Part shown: piece after piece, positions 42,701-54,279 of the stretch
How the letters are laid out: every line of letters starts with the position of its first letter
How positions within the stretch are numbered: the stretch's first letter is position 1
IMG/VR virus record: IMGVR_UViG_3300030098_005510
Location: 1-61,757 of that record
Reading direction: 5' to 3' (one strand)
DNA length: 61,757 nucleotides
DNA from: a virus
Notes under the pieces: model-generated
Database searches by the model: none
What the model was told of the DNA's origin: nothing
Seen by the model: only the letters and a program-made list of their open reading frames with translations
Position numbers and translations under genes: made by a program

Positions 42701-45700
42701 TGCTGGTGGTAAAATAGTATCTGGTAGGACTTTTAATTATTCTACTGTAGCTAACCGAGATAGTAATTTACAGTTTTTCACAACTCAGAATGCGACCGAC
42801 ACATTAGCTCTAACGCTTGATGCTGACCAGAATACAATATTTGCTGGGAATGCGAGTGGTTCATCAACATCAACTGCTTCATTTGGTGTTGTAAGAGCTG
42901 GTAATGGTATAAATAGATTTGGTAATTTATTAACTGATACTCATCAATTTACAGGTTCATTAGAAGTAACTGGTTCGTTTTTGGTAAATGGCGGTGGAGT
43001 CGCCACAACACCTGGTAGCGATAAAGAAGTTGTATTTAATGATGGTGGTTCATTAGGTTCTACATCTGCTTTTACTTTTGATAAAACCACAAATCATTTA
43101 TCAGCAAGTTTACCATCAACCGCATCATTTGGAAAAATATTACAAAATGGTCAAACACTTGCTTCTGTTGGTGGTGCTGATACAAATGTTCTTATAAATA
43201 CAGGAGGTGTAATATCAGGTTCAAATGAATTTGTTTATGACGACTCGACAAATAGGGTTGGCATCGGAGTAAGTCCTTCGTTTTTATTTCATGTTCAAAA
43301 ACAAGTGGATGGTGATTATGTTGGTTTCTTTAAAAATTCAGATTCGGATAATGGATTTGGTGTTGGGATTGATGCTGGTGATGATGCGAATGTAAGAGCT
43401 TTACAAATTAGAAATCATAATGGTAGTGCGGAGTCATTTATAGTAGATGGTGCTGGTAATGCTTTGTTTCCAAGAGCTAATGCAAAAATTAGTGGTTCAG
43501 CAACTTCGACAGGTTCGTTTGGTCAAGGACACTTCGATGGTAGGGTTGGGATTGGAATACAAACACCTGATATAGCTGCAACATCGTTAGACCATTTGGT
43601 TGTTGGAAAACCTGGAACTGGTGTTGCTATGAGTGGAACAAGTCATGTTGGAATTGTGATAGGTACTGGAACTTCTCATATTGGTAGGATTTCATTTCTC
43701 GATAGTCTATCAGCTTTTGGTGGCGCAATTGATTACCATCATGGTGCTGGTTCGGGTGGTGTTGATACCCTAAAATTTTACACAGACAATTATACACAGA
43801 GATTATGTTTAGAAGGTAATAAAATAAGTGGTTCATCAACCTCAACTGGTTCGTTTGCAAAATTAATAACAAAAAATGCAGATATCCAAGATTCTGCCGG
43901 AAACACCTTAATAGGATATGATCCTGGTGATATAGCAAGTGATGAGACAATCAATTTCAAAATAGGTGATGTGGATGGTGTTACTACTGGTGCTACATTA
44001 CAATTAGATGTAGTTAATACAGAAGTTATTTTAAATGACATGAAACTTATAATTCCTGAAACGATTGAACATCAGGGAGACGCGGATACAATTATAGCTT
44101 TTGCTAACGATAAAATAAGATTCAAAGCAGGAGTCGAAGGAGTCTCTCAAGACTTACTTCATCTTAGTGGTTCAAGAATAAGTGGTTCAGTTGCCTCAAC
44201 AGGTTCGTTCGGTAATTTAACTGTTGCGAAGGATTTGATGATGTCCAATGGTAAAGTTTTAAATTGGGGAACTTCTCATGGAACTCTCAGTTCAGCAATT
44301 GTTGGTAATTCAAGCACTAATGTTTTAGTATTTTATACGAATGGTTCTGAAAGAGCTAGATTTAACAGTTCAGGTAATTTAGGCATCGGCACTTCAAGTC
44401 CAGATGGGTTAGTACATGCCTTTAGTGGAAATGCATCTCAAACAGCAAATGCCGCTGCAAATCAACTTATTGCAGAAAATAACACAAATGCTGGTGTCTC
44501 TATTTTGTCAGGTACAAGTCATAGTGGTGCAATATATTTTGGAGATTCTGGTAATGCTAAAATAGGAACTATAATTTATGATCACGGAGATGAACAGTTA
44601 AGGATTGGAGTAAACGATGCTGTTATTTTAACATTAACGGATTCAAAAATAAGTGGTTCATCAACCTCAACTGGTTCATTTGGTGCTGGATTTTTTGATG
44701 GAAATGTTGGGGTAGGTATTGATCCTGATATGACAAGCTTCGATAGAGTATTGCATGTTGGTGGTACTAATACTGCTATAGTAAGATTTACTGGCACAAC
44801 CTATAGTGATACTGGTGGATATGTGGGTATGAACTTTGGTGGGGTGGATTTATTCAATCAAAGAAATAACTATTTGCGTTTTGGTACTAACAATACTGAA
44901 AGGATGAGAATTTCAAATGCTGGCAAAGTCGGCATCGGTGAATCACAACCAACTGTAGCCTTAGATGTTTCAGGTTCAGATAATCTATCGAGTAGAATTA
45001 GACTTGCTAAACATGCTAGTGGAACGAGTAAAATTTTACAACTTGGTGCTGATAGAGATACAACTGCAGTTCCATTCATAGGTGCTGAATCAAATCATGC
45101 CTTTGACATAATAACAAATAATACTCAACGAGTGCGTATAGATACTTCAGGTAATGTCGGCATCGGCACCACAAGTCCTTCTGATTACCATTCCCTAGCA
45201 AGTAATTTAGTTGTAGCTAGTTCGGGAGATACTGGTATAAGTCTTGTCTCTGGAACATCAAGTGATGGTAGAATATTTTTTGCAGATGGCACTAGCGGAG
45301 GTGATGAGTCAAGAGGTCACATTAGATATGACCATTCTGATAATAGTATGCATTTTGTTACCAATGATGCTGGTACTGCAATTAAAATAGACTCATCTGG
45401 TAATTCAGAGTTTCTGAGAGGAAACATAAGTGGTTCATCAACCTCAACGGGTTCGTTTGGAAGAGTTGATGCTCATAGCTTTCAAAATCCAAGTGGTTTA
45501 TTTTTAGGTAGCACAAACGCTGCACATGAGTTTAGTGAAATAACTTCTACCAATCATCTATTTATTGGAGCTGGTGCTTCAACAGTTCAAATGCAAAATG
45601 ATTTAATTCCTGATGGTGATGGAAGTCAAAACTTAGGTTCATCCAACAGAAATTTTAATCAAATTTTTGCTAAAGCAAAAGTTACTGGTTCATCAACTTC

Positions 45701-48700
45701 AACTGGTTCTTTTGGCTCGGTTGTAGCCGGTGGTGTTGGAGTAAATAGTTTTTCATCTAATGTTGGTGTTGGTTTAACTAGTCCTGAAACCATTCTTCAT
45801 ATCAGAGGAGCAGGTGATAAGTTTAGAGTTGATGCAAGTGATGGAACTCAAATTTTACAAATCCAAGAGTTTACAGGTAAGATAGCTGACATTATTGGAC
45901 CTGGTAATAAAGCCCTCAGAATTAATCACAATAGTAGTGGAGATGTTTTTATAGGAACAGGTGGTGGTAGTGTAATGTTAGGAAATACTGTTGCCAATCC
46001 AGCATCAGGTTTTTCTAATCAAAAAGGATTTGGCTTCAATGGTAGTACAGGACAAGTTCAGATAGCATCAAGTACAAATACTGCGGCATTGCAAATTGGA
46101 AAAAATCAAGGCACTGCTGGTGACCTCGTTATTTTTAGACACGAAAGTGTTTCGGTTGGTGCTATTGATACTGCTGGTGGAATAAGTGGTTCATCATCTT
46201 CAACTGGTTCGTTTGGTAAATTATTTATCGGTAATCAATCATTAACCAACACCGGAAATAGTGAGGTACAGTTTAGTCAAAATATTCAGTTGAGAGACGG
46301 TTTTGAATTACAAAATTCACTTGGGTTTAATATAGTTCGTCACGAGATAGATGCTTCTGACTCAGGTGAGGACTTAATTCTATTTGGTACAGACGATTCT
46401 CCAAACACCGATATTTTATTTATGACACCTGGTAATGCTGAGCTTCTATTATTAGAAAATGCTGGGAGTGCAAGATTTTATGGAGATGTCCGATTTACAA
46501 AAGCTAATGCAAAAATAAGTGGTTCATCAACCTCAACTGGTTCGTTTGGTAGAGTTGAAGCCACAACGATTACAGCACCTACTCTTGCTGGGAATACAAT
46601 AATTGATGGTAATTTAAGGACAATAGGTGATATAACTGCAGAAAACTTTATTGTGTCTTCTTCTGTAACAAGTATTACATATCAGTCTCTAAGTGGTTCA
46701 ACTGTTTTTGGTGATTCCTCTGATGACATACATCAATTTACTGGTTCGTTAATGGTATCAGCTTCTGGTCTGATAGGTATTGGCACAAACAACCCACAAA
46801 ATCCAATCCACATTAGAGGTACAGACGCTTTTATGTCATTTACTCATGAGACTAATGGTGCTCAAGCAGGTATTCTATATAGAAATACAAGTGGAACAAA
46901 TGTTGGTTTTGCTGCCTATAATTTTTCAAGTAACGTATGGCAAGTCAGAACTAATAATAATCTTGCTCTTACCCTTGACTCGGCTCAAGATGCTACCTTT
47001 GCCGGTCATATTGCTTTAGCCGCTACTAAAGGTATTTTCTTTGATGGTGGAAGTCATACTTCCATAGCTGAGTCATCTGGTGATAATTTAAGATTTCAAG
47101 TTGGTAATTCAAATGTGTTGGACATTACAACGACAAAAATAAGTGGTTCATTCACTTCAACTGGTTCATTTGGTCATTTAATAACAACTAACAACATCAT
47201 AATGAAAAATGAATTGGGTGCGCCTCATAATATGTTTGAATTTCATGATAAAAATGTTGCTATTCAAAGAGCACAAGGAGCTGATAGATCCAATACTGGA
47301 AACAGTCTATATCTTCATGCTTTTGAAGATATAATATTTACAGCACAAGGCACTACGGCAGCTAGTCAAACTGAAAGGATGCGTATAACTGAAGAAGGTG
47401 ATGTCGGCATCGGCACAGAAAGTCCTACAGCTCTTTTACATTTAGAAGCTGGTTCTGATAATGCAACTGGTGGTATTAGGTTCACTAATGACGACACAGG
47501 TGGTTCAACTGCTACCGATGGAACTGCTTTATTTTTAGAACAAAACACTACAGATTTCTTTATTAGAAATTATGAGAATGCTGGTATAAGATTAAGAACA
47601 AATGATACTGATGCTCTCTATATAAGTAGCGGTCAAAAAGTCGGTATCGGCACCACAAGTCCTGGTTCATTACTCACAATAAAAGATACTGGTGACATAT
47701 CGACCTCTACATTCATATCAGGTATAAGTGGTGATGGATTCAGAATAAAAGACAACGGTTCTGATGGTGTTAGTATGGAAATCGACAACATCACAGTTCG
47801 TAACACATTAAGAACTCATATATTCCAAAAAGATGTTGTTAGAGCTACAAATGGTATTTTATTTATATCAGATAGTGGTGTTATATCAGGCTCTACTGGA
47901 ACTACAAGTAGTGGTACAGTTACGTTTGACAATACCAAATCTGCTACTTTTTCTGATAATGATATACTGCTTTTCAAAGATGCTTCAGATGATGGTACGA
48001 TAAATGCCGTACAATTTCAAATAAATGGAAGCGTAAGTACGGCAGGAGATTTTGATACATACAATGTAGACAATGTAGTAGGTAATTTATCAAACCTGAA
48101 TACTGGCGGTACAGCAGCTAGGATAAGTGGTGGTACAGTAACAATAGACGCTTCATCACCTAATAGTCCTTTCGTAGATGTCAATGAGGCTAGTGGTTCA
48201 CCTGTAGTTAGAATGGGTAATTTAGCTGGAATTACATCTCCTCGATTTGGTGTAAATGATGAGTTTGGATTTTGGGCATCAGGCTCTGCTTATTTAGAAG
48301 GTGCTATAAATGCTAAGACAGGTAACATCGGTGGATGGGGAATAGGAGAAACTGCTATAAGTAGTTCAGGCGATAGTGTTATAATAGATGCTCTTACAAA
48401 AAGAATTACAGTTTCAGATGGTAGTAATGCTAGACTTTTCTTAGGTGAAGTTGATGGAGATGGTTCATCTTTTCCTGGCTCACCACAATTTGGAATAAAA
48501 ATATTTAATGGAAGTGGTGTCGCTGATGGAAATAGATTAGTTGAATTAGGTGAAGGTGCCAATATGATTGCGGGTTGGGATTTACTACCTGGTTCAATAA
48601 AATCAGATACCCAAGATGGAAGTGTAGCTTTGAGTTCTGTATCACAGTCATTAACGATTTGGACTGGTAGTATAAATCACGCTGAACCAAAACTTGTTTT

Positions 48701-51700
48701 AGGAAAACTACCAATCAATGACGGTACAGTCAATGAACCATATGGTTTAGCTGTTTTCGATGGTTCAGGTGTTGTTACATCAAGTGTAAACGATGCCAGT
48801 GCTTCAGTATTAATTACAGCAAACAAAGCTAGACTTGCTGGATGGGAGTTAGTGCCTGGTAGACTGAAGAGTGGAACGGTTGCTGATATAAATGGTAATA
48901 ATGCTTCACTAGCACTCGGAACTGGTGCAACAAGTGCTACTGGCACACCAACACAAGGATTGTTTTTTGTAAGTGCTTCTACACAACCAGTATTCTATGT
49001 GGGTGATACATTTTCATATGTAAATGATGTTTTAAAAGCTGGTGGTTGGGAGATTGGATTAGGACAAATATCAAGTTCAAAAGGAACAGCAAAACTTCTT
49101 AGTGATAATGGTGGAGCTTTTGCTCTTGGTTCTACACCACCAACGGATTATGAAAATGGAACTGGTGTATTTTTAAGTGGTAGTGGACAAGCCTTGTTTG
49201 GAAATGCTGCTGGTAGTAGAGTCCAATGGACAGGTACTGCATTACGAATTAGTTCCTCTGCGTTCAATCTTACTACTGATGGAAACTTGACGGCATCAAA
49301 CGGATTATTTCAAAATATAAGAATTGTCGGTGGTGCTGCTAATAATTCAATTGAAATGATAAGTGGTTCTTTAGGTCAACCAAACTTTATCGGTGGTGGT
49401 AACAATAACAAAATAGAAGCTAGTTACAATACTTTCTTAGGTGGTGGTCAAAATAATGTAGTATCTATGTCTAATCAATCTATTCTTGTTGGTGGTGATG
49501 GTAACGTCATAACAGGTGGTATTGAGCCCGGCCTCGGCACCTTTATTGGAGACAATGCGACAATTGCTGGTGGTAAAGAAAATATGATAGATACTGGTCC
49601 CAACGCCTTTATAGGTGGTGGTACAGAACACTACATAGGTCCTGGAAATAGAGGAATTGAACAAGCAATAGGAAGTGGTAATCCCACTATATTTAATGGA
49701 CCATATACTGAAGAATATAGCGATGGTACTGAAGTTGGAACTGTTGATGGACCAAAAAGAAGCACTTCATCTACAATTGGTGGGGGTGAGGGTAATTTAA
49801 TTAAAGCTTCAACAAATTCTACAATAGCTGGTGGTAGAGTTCATTATATAATTGATTCAGATGCTGCATCTATTGCGGGAGGATCTTTAGGAAAAATGAT
49901 TGATGCAGATCACAGTAACATTCTAGGTGGTATTAACAATCAAATAATTTCACAATCTCATTCAGTTGTTGCTGGTGGTGAACAAAATAAAATTGGTGAA
50001 AATGGTATACCAAATAGACTTACACAAGGTTCATTACAAGCCAGAAACTTTATAGGTGGTGGTTTTCAAAATTTTATATTTAATAGTCAACATTCAACTA
50101 TTCTTGGTGGAAACCAAAACACAGTACATACGGGTAGTGTTAAAGCAACAATATTAGGTGGGGAAGGAAATACCATAAGTAGTGGTTCTAATGCAATGAT
50201 TGGTGGCGGAGAAGATAATTTTATATCTCCTCCTGCAGCAGGAACATTTGGAGAATATGCTTTAATAGGCACTGGAAAAAATAACAGTATAATCAGTTCC
50301 GCAGACTTCAATGTGATTCTTGGTGGAGAAAACAATCACATAGGTAGCACACTCACAGATGTATTTGTCATAGGAAGTAATATAAGTGCATCATTGAGTA
50401 ACACTACATTTGTAGAGTCTTTAGTTGCACAAAACACCACAGATGCTAATGATTATGTAAAAGTCTCACATGATGGAACAGATGGAAATGTAGTATCAAA
50501 TAGAGGTTCATTAAAATTAGGTAGTCAAGGTAGTGCAAACGCAATAACCATTGATTCAAATGCCGATGTAATACTAAAGGCAGGTAAAAAATTATTCTTT
50601 GATGGTAGTGACAATACATATATTTTTGAAAGTTCAGACGGTGTGATAGATGTATATGGTGATAATGTTCATTTAATTTCATTTAAACAAAACGGTACAC
50701 AAAGTGAAGTTGTGGTTAATGAGGGTAGTGGCGATGTTGATTTCAGAGTAGAGGCAAATAACAACCAACACGCTTTCTTTGTTGAAGCAGAAGGACAAGG
50801 TAATGTAGAATTTCGAGGAACAAATCAAAAAATAAGTGGTTCATCAACCTCAACTGGTTCGTTTGGTTCATTAAGTCTCGGAGAATCATCCCATATTCAC
50901 ACTCTTAGTATAAAAGGTCATAGCGAGGGAAGCACTGGTATAAGAGTAAGACATCCATCGGATGATACCTTATTTGAGGTAAAGGCAAGTGAAGATGATG
51001 GTAGATTGAGGTTATTTGCTAATAACTCAAGAAAAATTCAACTTCATGCTAACGATGTCTCCTATTTCAATGGTGGAAATGTCGGCATCGGCACAGAGAG
51101 TCCTACCGCCAGAAAGCTAGAAGTAAAAGATACGAGTTCAAATGTAGGCATACGATTGACAACTGGTACATCATTGGATGCTATAATTGATTTCGGTGAT
51201 ACAGACGATGGCGACGCTGGTCGGATACAATACGACAACAACACCGATAAAATGCACTTTAGGACATCTGGATCCAATAGACTCACCATTGATAGTTCAG
51301 GAAACGTTACGCCAGGTAGTGATGATTCTCAGACTTTTGGTTCATCGTCAGAAAGATGGAAAGATATATTTGCTGTTCAAACAACAACTGGTGGTGTATT
51401 CGAGACAGGATTGAAAACAGAAAAGATTGGAGATAATCCAACAGGAACAATCGTAAGTTGGAGAGGAGATGGTTTAGTTCCTTGTGACTCGAATGAAGAC
51501 GAACTCGTAATGGGTGTGATTAAACAAGGTAAAGACGAACCAATTGTATTGGGTGCTGAGCCCGTATTAGTGACTGGTAAAGTAAACATTGGAGACTACA
51601 TTGTAACCTCTGATAAAATAGGTCATGGAAAAGCTGTTAAAAGAGGATATTTATTAAAGAAGGATTTATTTGGAAAAGTTATTGCTCAAGCACTCGAACC

Positions 51701-51752
51701 AAGTGATGATAGTGATTCGTGTTTGATAAAATGTATGATTAGGAAAATGTAA
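39798..51752 (+). CDS. Giant modular tail fibre protein (3984 aa)
   Basis: A beta-rich N-terminal region (about 1-300) presumably joins the baseplate. From about residue 900 to 2450, and again near 3680, modules are separated by the linker ISGSSTSTGSFG or close variants (12 copies). Modules often begin with NVGIGTTSP-like turns and short beta strands. Residues about 3178-3535 form a beta-roll of Gly-rich repeats (IGGGNNNKIEAS, FLGGGQNNVVSM and so on), like YadA heads. The C-terminus (SSERWKDIFAVQ, then VLVTGKVNIGDYIVTSDKIG) is similar to fibre and adhesin ends. It follows exact late-promoter elements. It would be the long tail fibre that reaches the host surface. TAATG overlaps the next gene. 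Confidence 0.85.
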   Translation: MPELYSQILDLKEKDVFLETEVNDSRYFSVTGLPSRLSYGKHPFSITFNDPEGQPLLKNLSNIVFEFVDSNDTVIFSDLLDIEELSGAGNGVLWIKKDPLRTADEISDGPVYLYVMGELDGDEIPNEWKGIYNVRSTFVFDARKDYPNTSNLVLKNPLGIQTNLNISESVEFDTADTVFKRSFINVSLTDLDTDGGKVESVELAYNEEKAQTDDYEIITTYPLTSGSYEVTDITKISGLNPITNTTKISTPKQFRRDTSVRFRLRFLNPAGEFAQYLDEDRQGEIVEVTSSFLTFESSPTFIEKTDNLLTGSFSVGVDVGKGFTFSGAKSAELSTVDYQGFTSASAGSGSGILMFSGSVKSDVTDDYSLGGVGLELVADSSSFFRFRTNPKELDIRANAFFIGSETSQFISGSSGDIEISSSVFHLDPANSLVSISGSINATDGTIGGWNIENDKLVNLENTVELNSTTPGLNIKDAGGIDRVTIKSGSFLTIGEGTQYIGNKSFEDDTISAGRNFVSNITSWSFSEGGGVNISLTDRSSFPDDEKAVSGDVTLDVVVPSGGSNYTTKNNYELVQVITASFNAGDTLSFSSVARFSSSFGGKGKDRALGPQYFRLEYSSSTSNGFKSFLPANDFTASNGYGEYFLGSGQYNSFGASAEMPEASDFVRVILTGSINDDTGYTIKKPLFAERKRNKDLGNKIFSKTIKGSATAEFPETELNFDNFSLRSNTRKVELTEKGLLIYNSEDSFLKMDASGIEFRGGSGVTTFGQSIARETFTNDSDVAGRLGAPALQAYQSDPEDIGTTAFDGNVGEFAKGNHRHRITSTTINNVISSSVLNVGGLISSGDITAENFIVKSTVTQITQSFSSGSTIFGDSTDDTHQFTGSLFVTSSALTIDSAGTVSGSSTSTGSFGAGRFAGKVGIGTTGPSAALHISETNDGGDTAIILNNNAGVGSTNETVSLFFTHTGIAGGKIVSGRTFNYSTVANRDSNLQFFTTQNATDTLALTLDADQNTIFAGNASGSSTSTASFGVVRAGNGINRFGNLLTDTHQFTGSLEVTGSFLVNGGGVATTPGSDKEVVFNDGGSLGSTSAFTFDKTTNHLSASLPSTASFGKILQNGQTLASVGGADTNVLINTGGVISGSNEFVYDDSTNRVGIGVSPSFLFHVQKQVDGDYVGFFKNSDSDNGFGVGIDAGDDANVRALQIRNHNGSAESFIVDGAGNALFPRANAKISGSATSTGSFGQGHFDGRVGIGIQTPDIAATSLDHLVVGKPGTGVAMSGTSHVGIVIGTGTSHIGRISFLDSLSAFGGAIDYHHGAGSGGVDTLKFYTDNYTQRLCLEGNKISGSSTSTGSFAKLITKNADIQDSAGNTLIGYDPGDIASDETINFKIGDVDGVTTGATLQLDVVNTEVILNDMKLIIPETIEHQGDADTIIAFANDKIRFKAGVEGVSQDLLHLSGSRISGSVASTGSFGNLTVAKDLMMSNGKVLNWGTSHGTLSSAIVGNSSTNVLVFYTNGSERARFNSSGNLGIGTSSPDGLVHAFSGNASQTANAAANQLIAENNTNAGVSILSGTSHSGAIYFGDSGNAKIGTIIYDHGDEQLRIGVNDAVILTLTDSKISGSSTSTGSFGAGFFDGNVGVGIDPDMTSFDRVLHVGGTNTAIVRFTGTTYSDTGGYVGMNFGGVDLFNQRNNYLRFGTNNTERMRISNAGKVGIGESQPTVALDVSGSDNLSSRIRLAKHASGTSKILQLGADRDTTAVPFIGAESNHAFDIITNNTQRVRIDTSGNVGIGTTSPSDYHSLASNLVVASSGDTGISLVSGTSSDGRIFFADGTSGGDESRGHIRYDHSDNSMHFVTNDAGTAIKIDSSGNSEFLRGNISGSSTSTGSFGRVDAHSFQNPSGLFLGSTNAAHEFSEITSTNHLFIGAGASTVQMQNDLIPDGDGSQNLGSSNRNFNQIFAKAKVTGSSTSTGSFGSVVAGGVGVNSFSSNVGVGLTSPETILHIRGAGDKFRVDASDGTQILQIQEFTGKIADIIGPGNKALRINHNSSGDVFIGTGGGSVMLGNTVANPASGFSNQKGFGFNGSTGQVQIASSTNTAALQIGKNQGTAGDLVIFRHESVSVGAIDTAGGISGSSSSTGSFGKLFIGNQSLTNTGNSEVQFSQNIQLRDGFELQNSLGFNIVRHEIDASDSGEDLILFGTDDSPNTDILFMTPGNAELLLLENAGSARFYGDVRFTKANAKISGSSTSTGSFGRVEATTITAPTLAGNTIIDGNLRTIGDITAENFIVSSSVTSITYQSLSGSTVFGDSSDDIHQFTGSLMVSASGLIGIGTNNPQNPIHIRGTDAFMSFTHETNGAQAGILYRNTSGTNVGFAAYNFSSNVWQVRTNNNLALTLDSAQDATFAGHIALAATKGIFFDGGSHTSIAESSGDNLRFQVGNSNVLDITTTKISGSFTSTGSFGHLITTNNIIMKNELGAPHNMFEFHDKNVAIQRAQGADRSNTGNSLYLHAFEDIIFTAQGTTAASQTERMRITEEGDVGIGTESPTALLHLEAGSDNATGGIRFTNDDTGGSTATDGTALFLEQNTTDFFIRNYENAGIRLRTNDTDALYISSGQKVGIGTTSPGSLLTIKDTGDISTSTFISGISGDGFRIKDNGSDGVSMEIDNITVRNTLRTHIFQKDVVRATNGILFISDSGVISGSTGTTSSGTVTFDNTKSATFSDNDILLFKDASDDGTINAVQFQINGSVSTAGDFDTYNVDNVVGNLSNLNTGGTAARISGGTVTIDASSPNSPFVDVNEASGSPVVRMGNLAGITSPRFGVNDEFGFWASGSAYLEGAINAKTGNIGGWGIGETAISSSGDSVIIDALTKRITVSDGSNARLFLGEVDGDGSSFPGSPQFGIKIFNGSGVADGNRLVELGEGANMIAGWDLLPGSIKSDTQDGSVALSSVSQSLTIWTGSINHAEPKLVLGKLPINDGTVNEPYGLAVFDGSGVVTSSVNDASASVLITANKARLAGWELVPGRLKSGTVADINGNNASLALGTGATSATGTPTQGLFFVSASTQPVFYVGDTFSYVNDVLKAGGWEIGLGQISSSKGTAKLLSDNGGAFALGSTPPTDYENGTGVFLSGSGQALFGNAAGSRVQWTGTALRISSSAFNLTTDGNLTASNGLFQNIRIVGGAANNSIEMISGSLGQPNFIGGGNNNKIEASYNTFLGGGQNNVVSMSNQSILVGGDGNVITGGIEPGLGTFIGDNATIAGGKENMIDTGPNAFIGGGTEHYIGPGNRGIEQAIGSGNPTIFNGPYTEEYSDGTEVGTVDGPKRSTSSTIGGGEGNLIKASTNSTIAGGRVHYIIDSDAASIAGGSLGKMIDADHSNILGGINNQIISQSHSVVAGGEQNKIGENGIPNRLTQGSLQARNFIGGGFQNFIFNSQHSTILGGNQNTVHTGSVKATILGGEGNTISSGSNAMIGGGEDNFISPPAAGTFGEYALIGTGKNNSIISSADFNVILGGENNHIGSTLTDVFVIGSNISASLSNTTFVESLVAQNTTDANDYVKVSHDGTDGNVVSNRGSLKLGSQGSANAITIDSNADVILKAGKKLFFDGSDNTYIFESSDGVIDVYGDNVHLISFKQNGTQSEVVVNEGSGDVDFRVEANNNQHAFFVEAEGQGNVEFRGTNQKISGSSTSTGSFGSLSLGESSHIHTLSIKGHSEGSTGIRVRHPSDDTLFEVKASEDDGRLRLFANNSRKIQLHANDVSYFNGGNVGIGTESPTARKLEVKDTSSNVGIRLTTGTSLDAIIDFGDTDDGDAGRIQYDNNTDKMHFRTSGSNRLTIDSSGNVTPGSDDSQTFGSSSERWKDIFAVQTTTGGVFETGLKTEKIGDNPTGTIVSWRGDGLVPCDSNEDELVMGVIKQGKDEPIVLGAEPVLVTGKVNIGDYIVTSDKIGHGKAVKRGYLLKKDLFGKVIAQALEPSDDSDSCLIKCMIRKM

Positions 51753-54279
51753 TGGGAAAGATTCACATAGAAAATGGCATTATAAGTTCATCGGCTGATT
51801 ATAGTTTATTTCATGGAACATCTAAATTGGCAATTATTGAGCCTGGTGCTTTCAGAGTCCAAGGTGATTTAATTGCCGAAAACTATATTGTGAGTTCTTC
51901 TGTGACTTTTATGACCACATCTTTTAGTGATGGTTCAACACGATTCGGTAATTCTGATGCCGATACACATCATTTTCAAGGTATCATAAGTTCTAGTGTT
52001 GGAGGCTCAACTAATAATAATTCTGTTATCAGAGCTACAGGTGGTGGTGCCAGGCTTCTTTTAGATTCTGTGCATAATGAAACAACAACTGGTGTTCAAT
52101 TTTTAGAAGGTGCTTTTGGTACTGAAGCAAGTATCAATTATAATCACGCTACTGATACGATGGAATTTAAAGGAAGTGGGACTAACACGACATTAGTGTC
52201 CATAGATACAAGTGGAGATATTGAATTAGCCACTAACGATGCTAAGATAAAAGCAGACTCTACAAACACATTAAACATACAAGCACATCAGTTAAAGATT
52301 CTTGGTTCTGGTGGTGAGGAAAGATTTCAACTGCAAAGTGAAGGGAATGATAATCCTGGTGTGTTTATGATTAAACAATCTGAAGTACAAACCACCATTC
52401 AATTAAATTCAGCTGGAGATTCTTTTTTAAATGGTGGGAATGTCGGCATCGGCACATCAAATCCAGCTGGTAATTTAGAAATAGTAGGTGGTAACGGTAC
52501 TGTTAGTGGAACACCTGAGTCTGATGGAAATGAATTTGTAATTAGAAATAATGACAGAGCTGGTATGTCTATATTAGCTGGTGAGGGAACTGGAGATACA
52601 TCTAATGTGGTATTTGGTTCTACAAGTGACATGAATGGTGCTAGTTTAAATTATGAGTTTAATGCAAAACTGTTTAGAATGCAAAGTCAGCATCCTAGTT
52701 CGGAATTATCACTAGCAAGTGCTAATAATGTTGAGGCAGTAAGAATCGATACATCACAGAGAGTCGGCATCGGCGTCTCAAGTCCCGCACAAAGACTTCA
52801 TGTTTCCCAAAGTTCTGGAACGGCCGCTCTTATTGATGGTGATGGTAATGGTAACAATCCAATTCTTCATGTAAGAGACAGAGCAGATACATTTGTCGCA
52901 TTATTCGAGGGTAACAGAGCAGGAGACACAGGAGCTGCTGTAATGATTCGTCACAATCCAGCATCACCCGCCTCTAGTAATAGAACTCGTTTAAATTTTC
53001 AGATGCCCGATAATGGTGGAACTGCTACCACTTATGCTCAATTTGCTTCATTCATAGATAGTAACACCAATACTTCAGAGGAAGGTCATTTGAAAATCAA
53101 TACAATGACTGGTGGTTCTGTAACCGAACATCTACATATCGGTAATAATAAAATAAGTGGTTCAGCAGCCTCAACCGGTTCGTTTGGTTCGGTTCACACT
53201 GGTGGGCAAGTAGGTGTGCAAACTACAGCTCCAAAGAAAGGTTTGACTGTTAAAGCCACTGGTAATGATGATGGAATAGCACTTCTTGCAAGTAATGGTC
53301 AATATGTTGCACTAATTCATCAACAAGACTCAGATGCTGGAATGTTAAGATTACATGATGATTCTTCAACAACTAAAATAGCTTTCAATGCTGATAATGG
53401 AGGTAATTCTTTTTTCAATAATGACAACGGTAAAGTTGGCATCGGCACGGATAATCCTCAAAAAGATCTACATATACATCAAAACAATAGTAATGCTTTA
53501 CATGAAGCACTAACAATTAGAACAAACTCTAGTGGTGAGGGTTTAGCTCTTGGAGTCAATGCTGATAACTCCTCTTATGTGGTTAATTCTGATTCTGGTA
53601 ATGCATTACATTTAGGTGGTTCAAGTTCTACAATTAATAATACAGGTCATCTAACAGTTGATGGTGGTGGTAACATCGGCATCGGAACGGGAAGTCCTAC
53701 ACAAAAATTAGATATTCGTGGTGGAAATTTAATAATTTCGGCTAGTGGTGGAAGTGGTGTTATCTTCAAAGGAACAGGAGACGGTTCAAACAAAAATGCC
53801 CTATACTTCAAAAATGCCTCAAATACTGAAAAGTTTAGAATAATACACGATCCAAGTGCTAATGGAACTGATGATTTACAATTCAAAGCAAATGCAAATA
53901 GTGTGCCTGTAATGACAATGTTACAGAATGGAAATGTAGGCATCGGCACATCAAGTCCTGATTCTCTTTTACATTTAGAAACAGGCGGAAAAGCAACTCT
54001 TAGAATGACAAATTCTACTACAAGTACAACAGATGAAACTGAAATTGGCACAATAGAATTTGAAGGAAAAGATAGTTCTACTAATCGTTCAGGTGTAATG
54101 GCAAAGATTACATCTAGGTATAGTGATACAGGCACTGCTGGGGGTAGTACGATTGATGGTGGTGGTAATGAAGGTGGCAATATAGGATTTTTCACATCTA
54201 TTGCAACATCAGTTGGAGGTTCTCAAACACTTGCAGAAAAAATGAGAATTGAGAATAATGGGAATATTGGCATCGGCAC
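42558..54279 (+). repeat. GC-rich 11-mer GGCATCGGCAC in fibre genes
   Basis: Nine exact copies start at 42558, 44392, 45159, 47406, 51083, 52444, 53438, 53939 and 54269, with near-copies at 43260, 44931, 47643, 52765 and 53678. They encode G-I-G-T in the frequent NVGIGTxSP turn. In surrounding sequence Gly is mostly GGT or GGA and Ile mostly ATA or ATT, so the fixed GGC-ATC-GGC usage is striking. Either recombination keeps the DNA identical, or the sequence itself is used. Confidence 0.85.
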
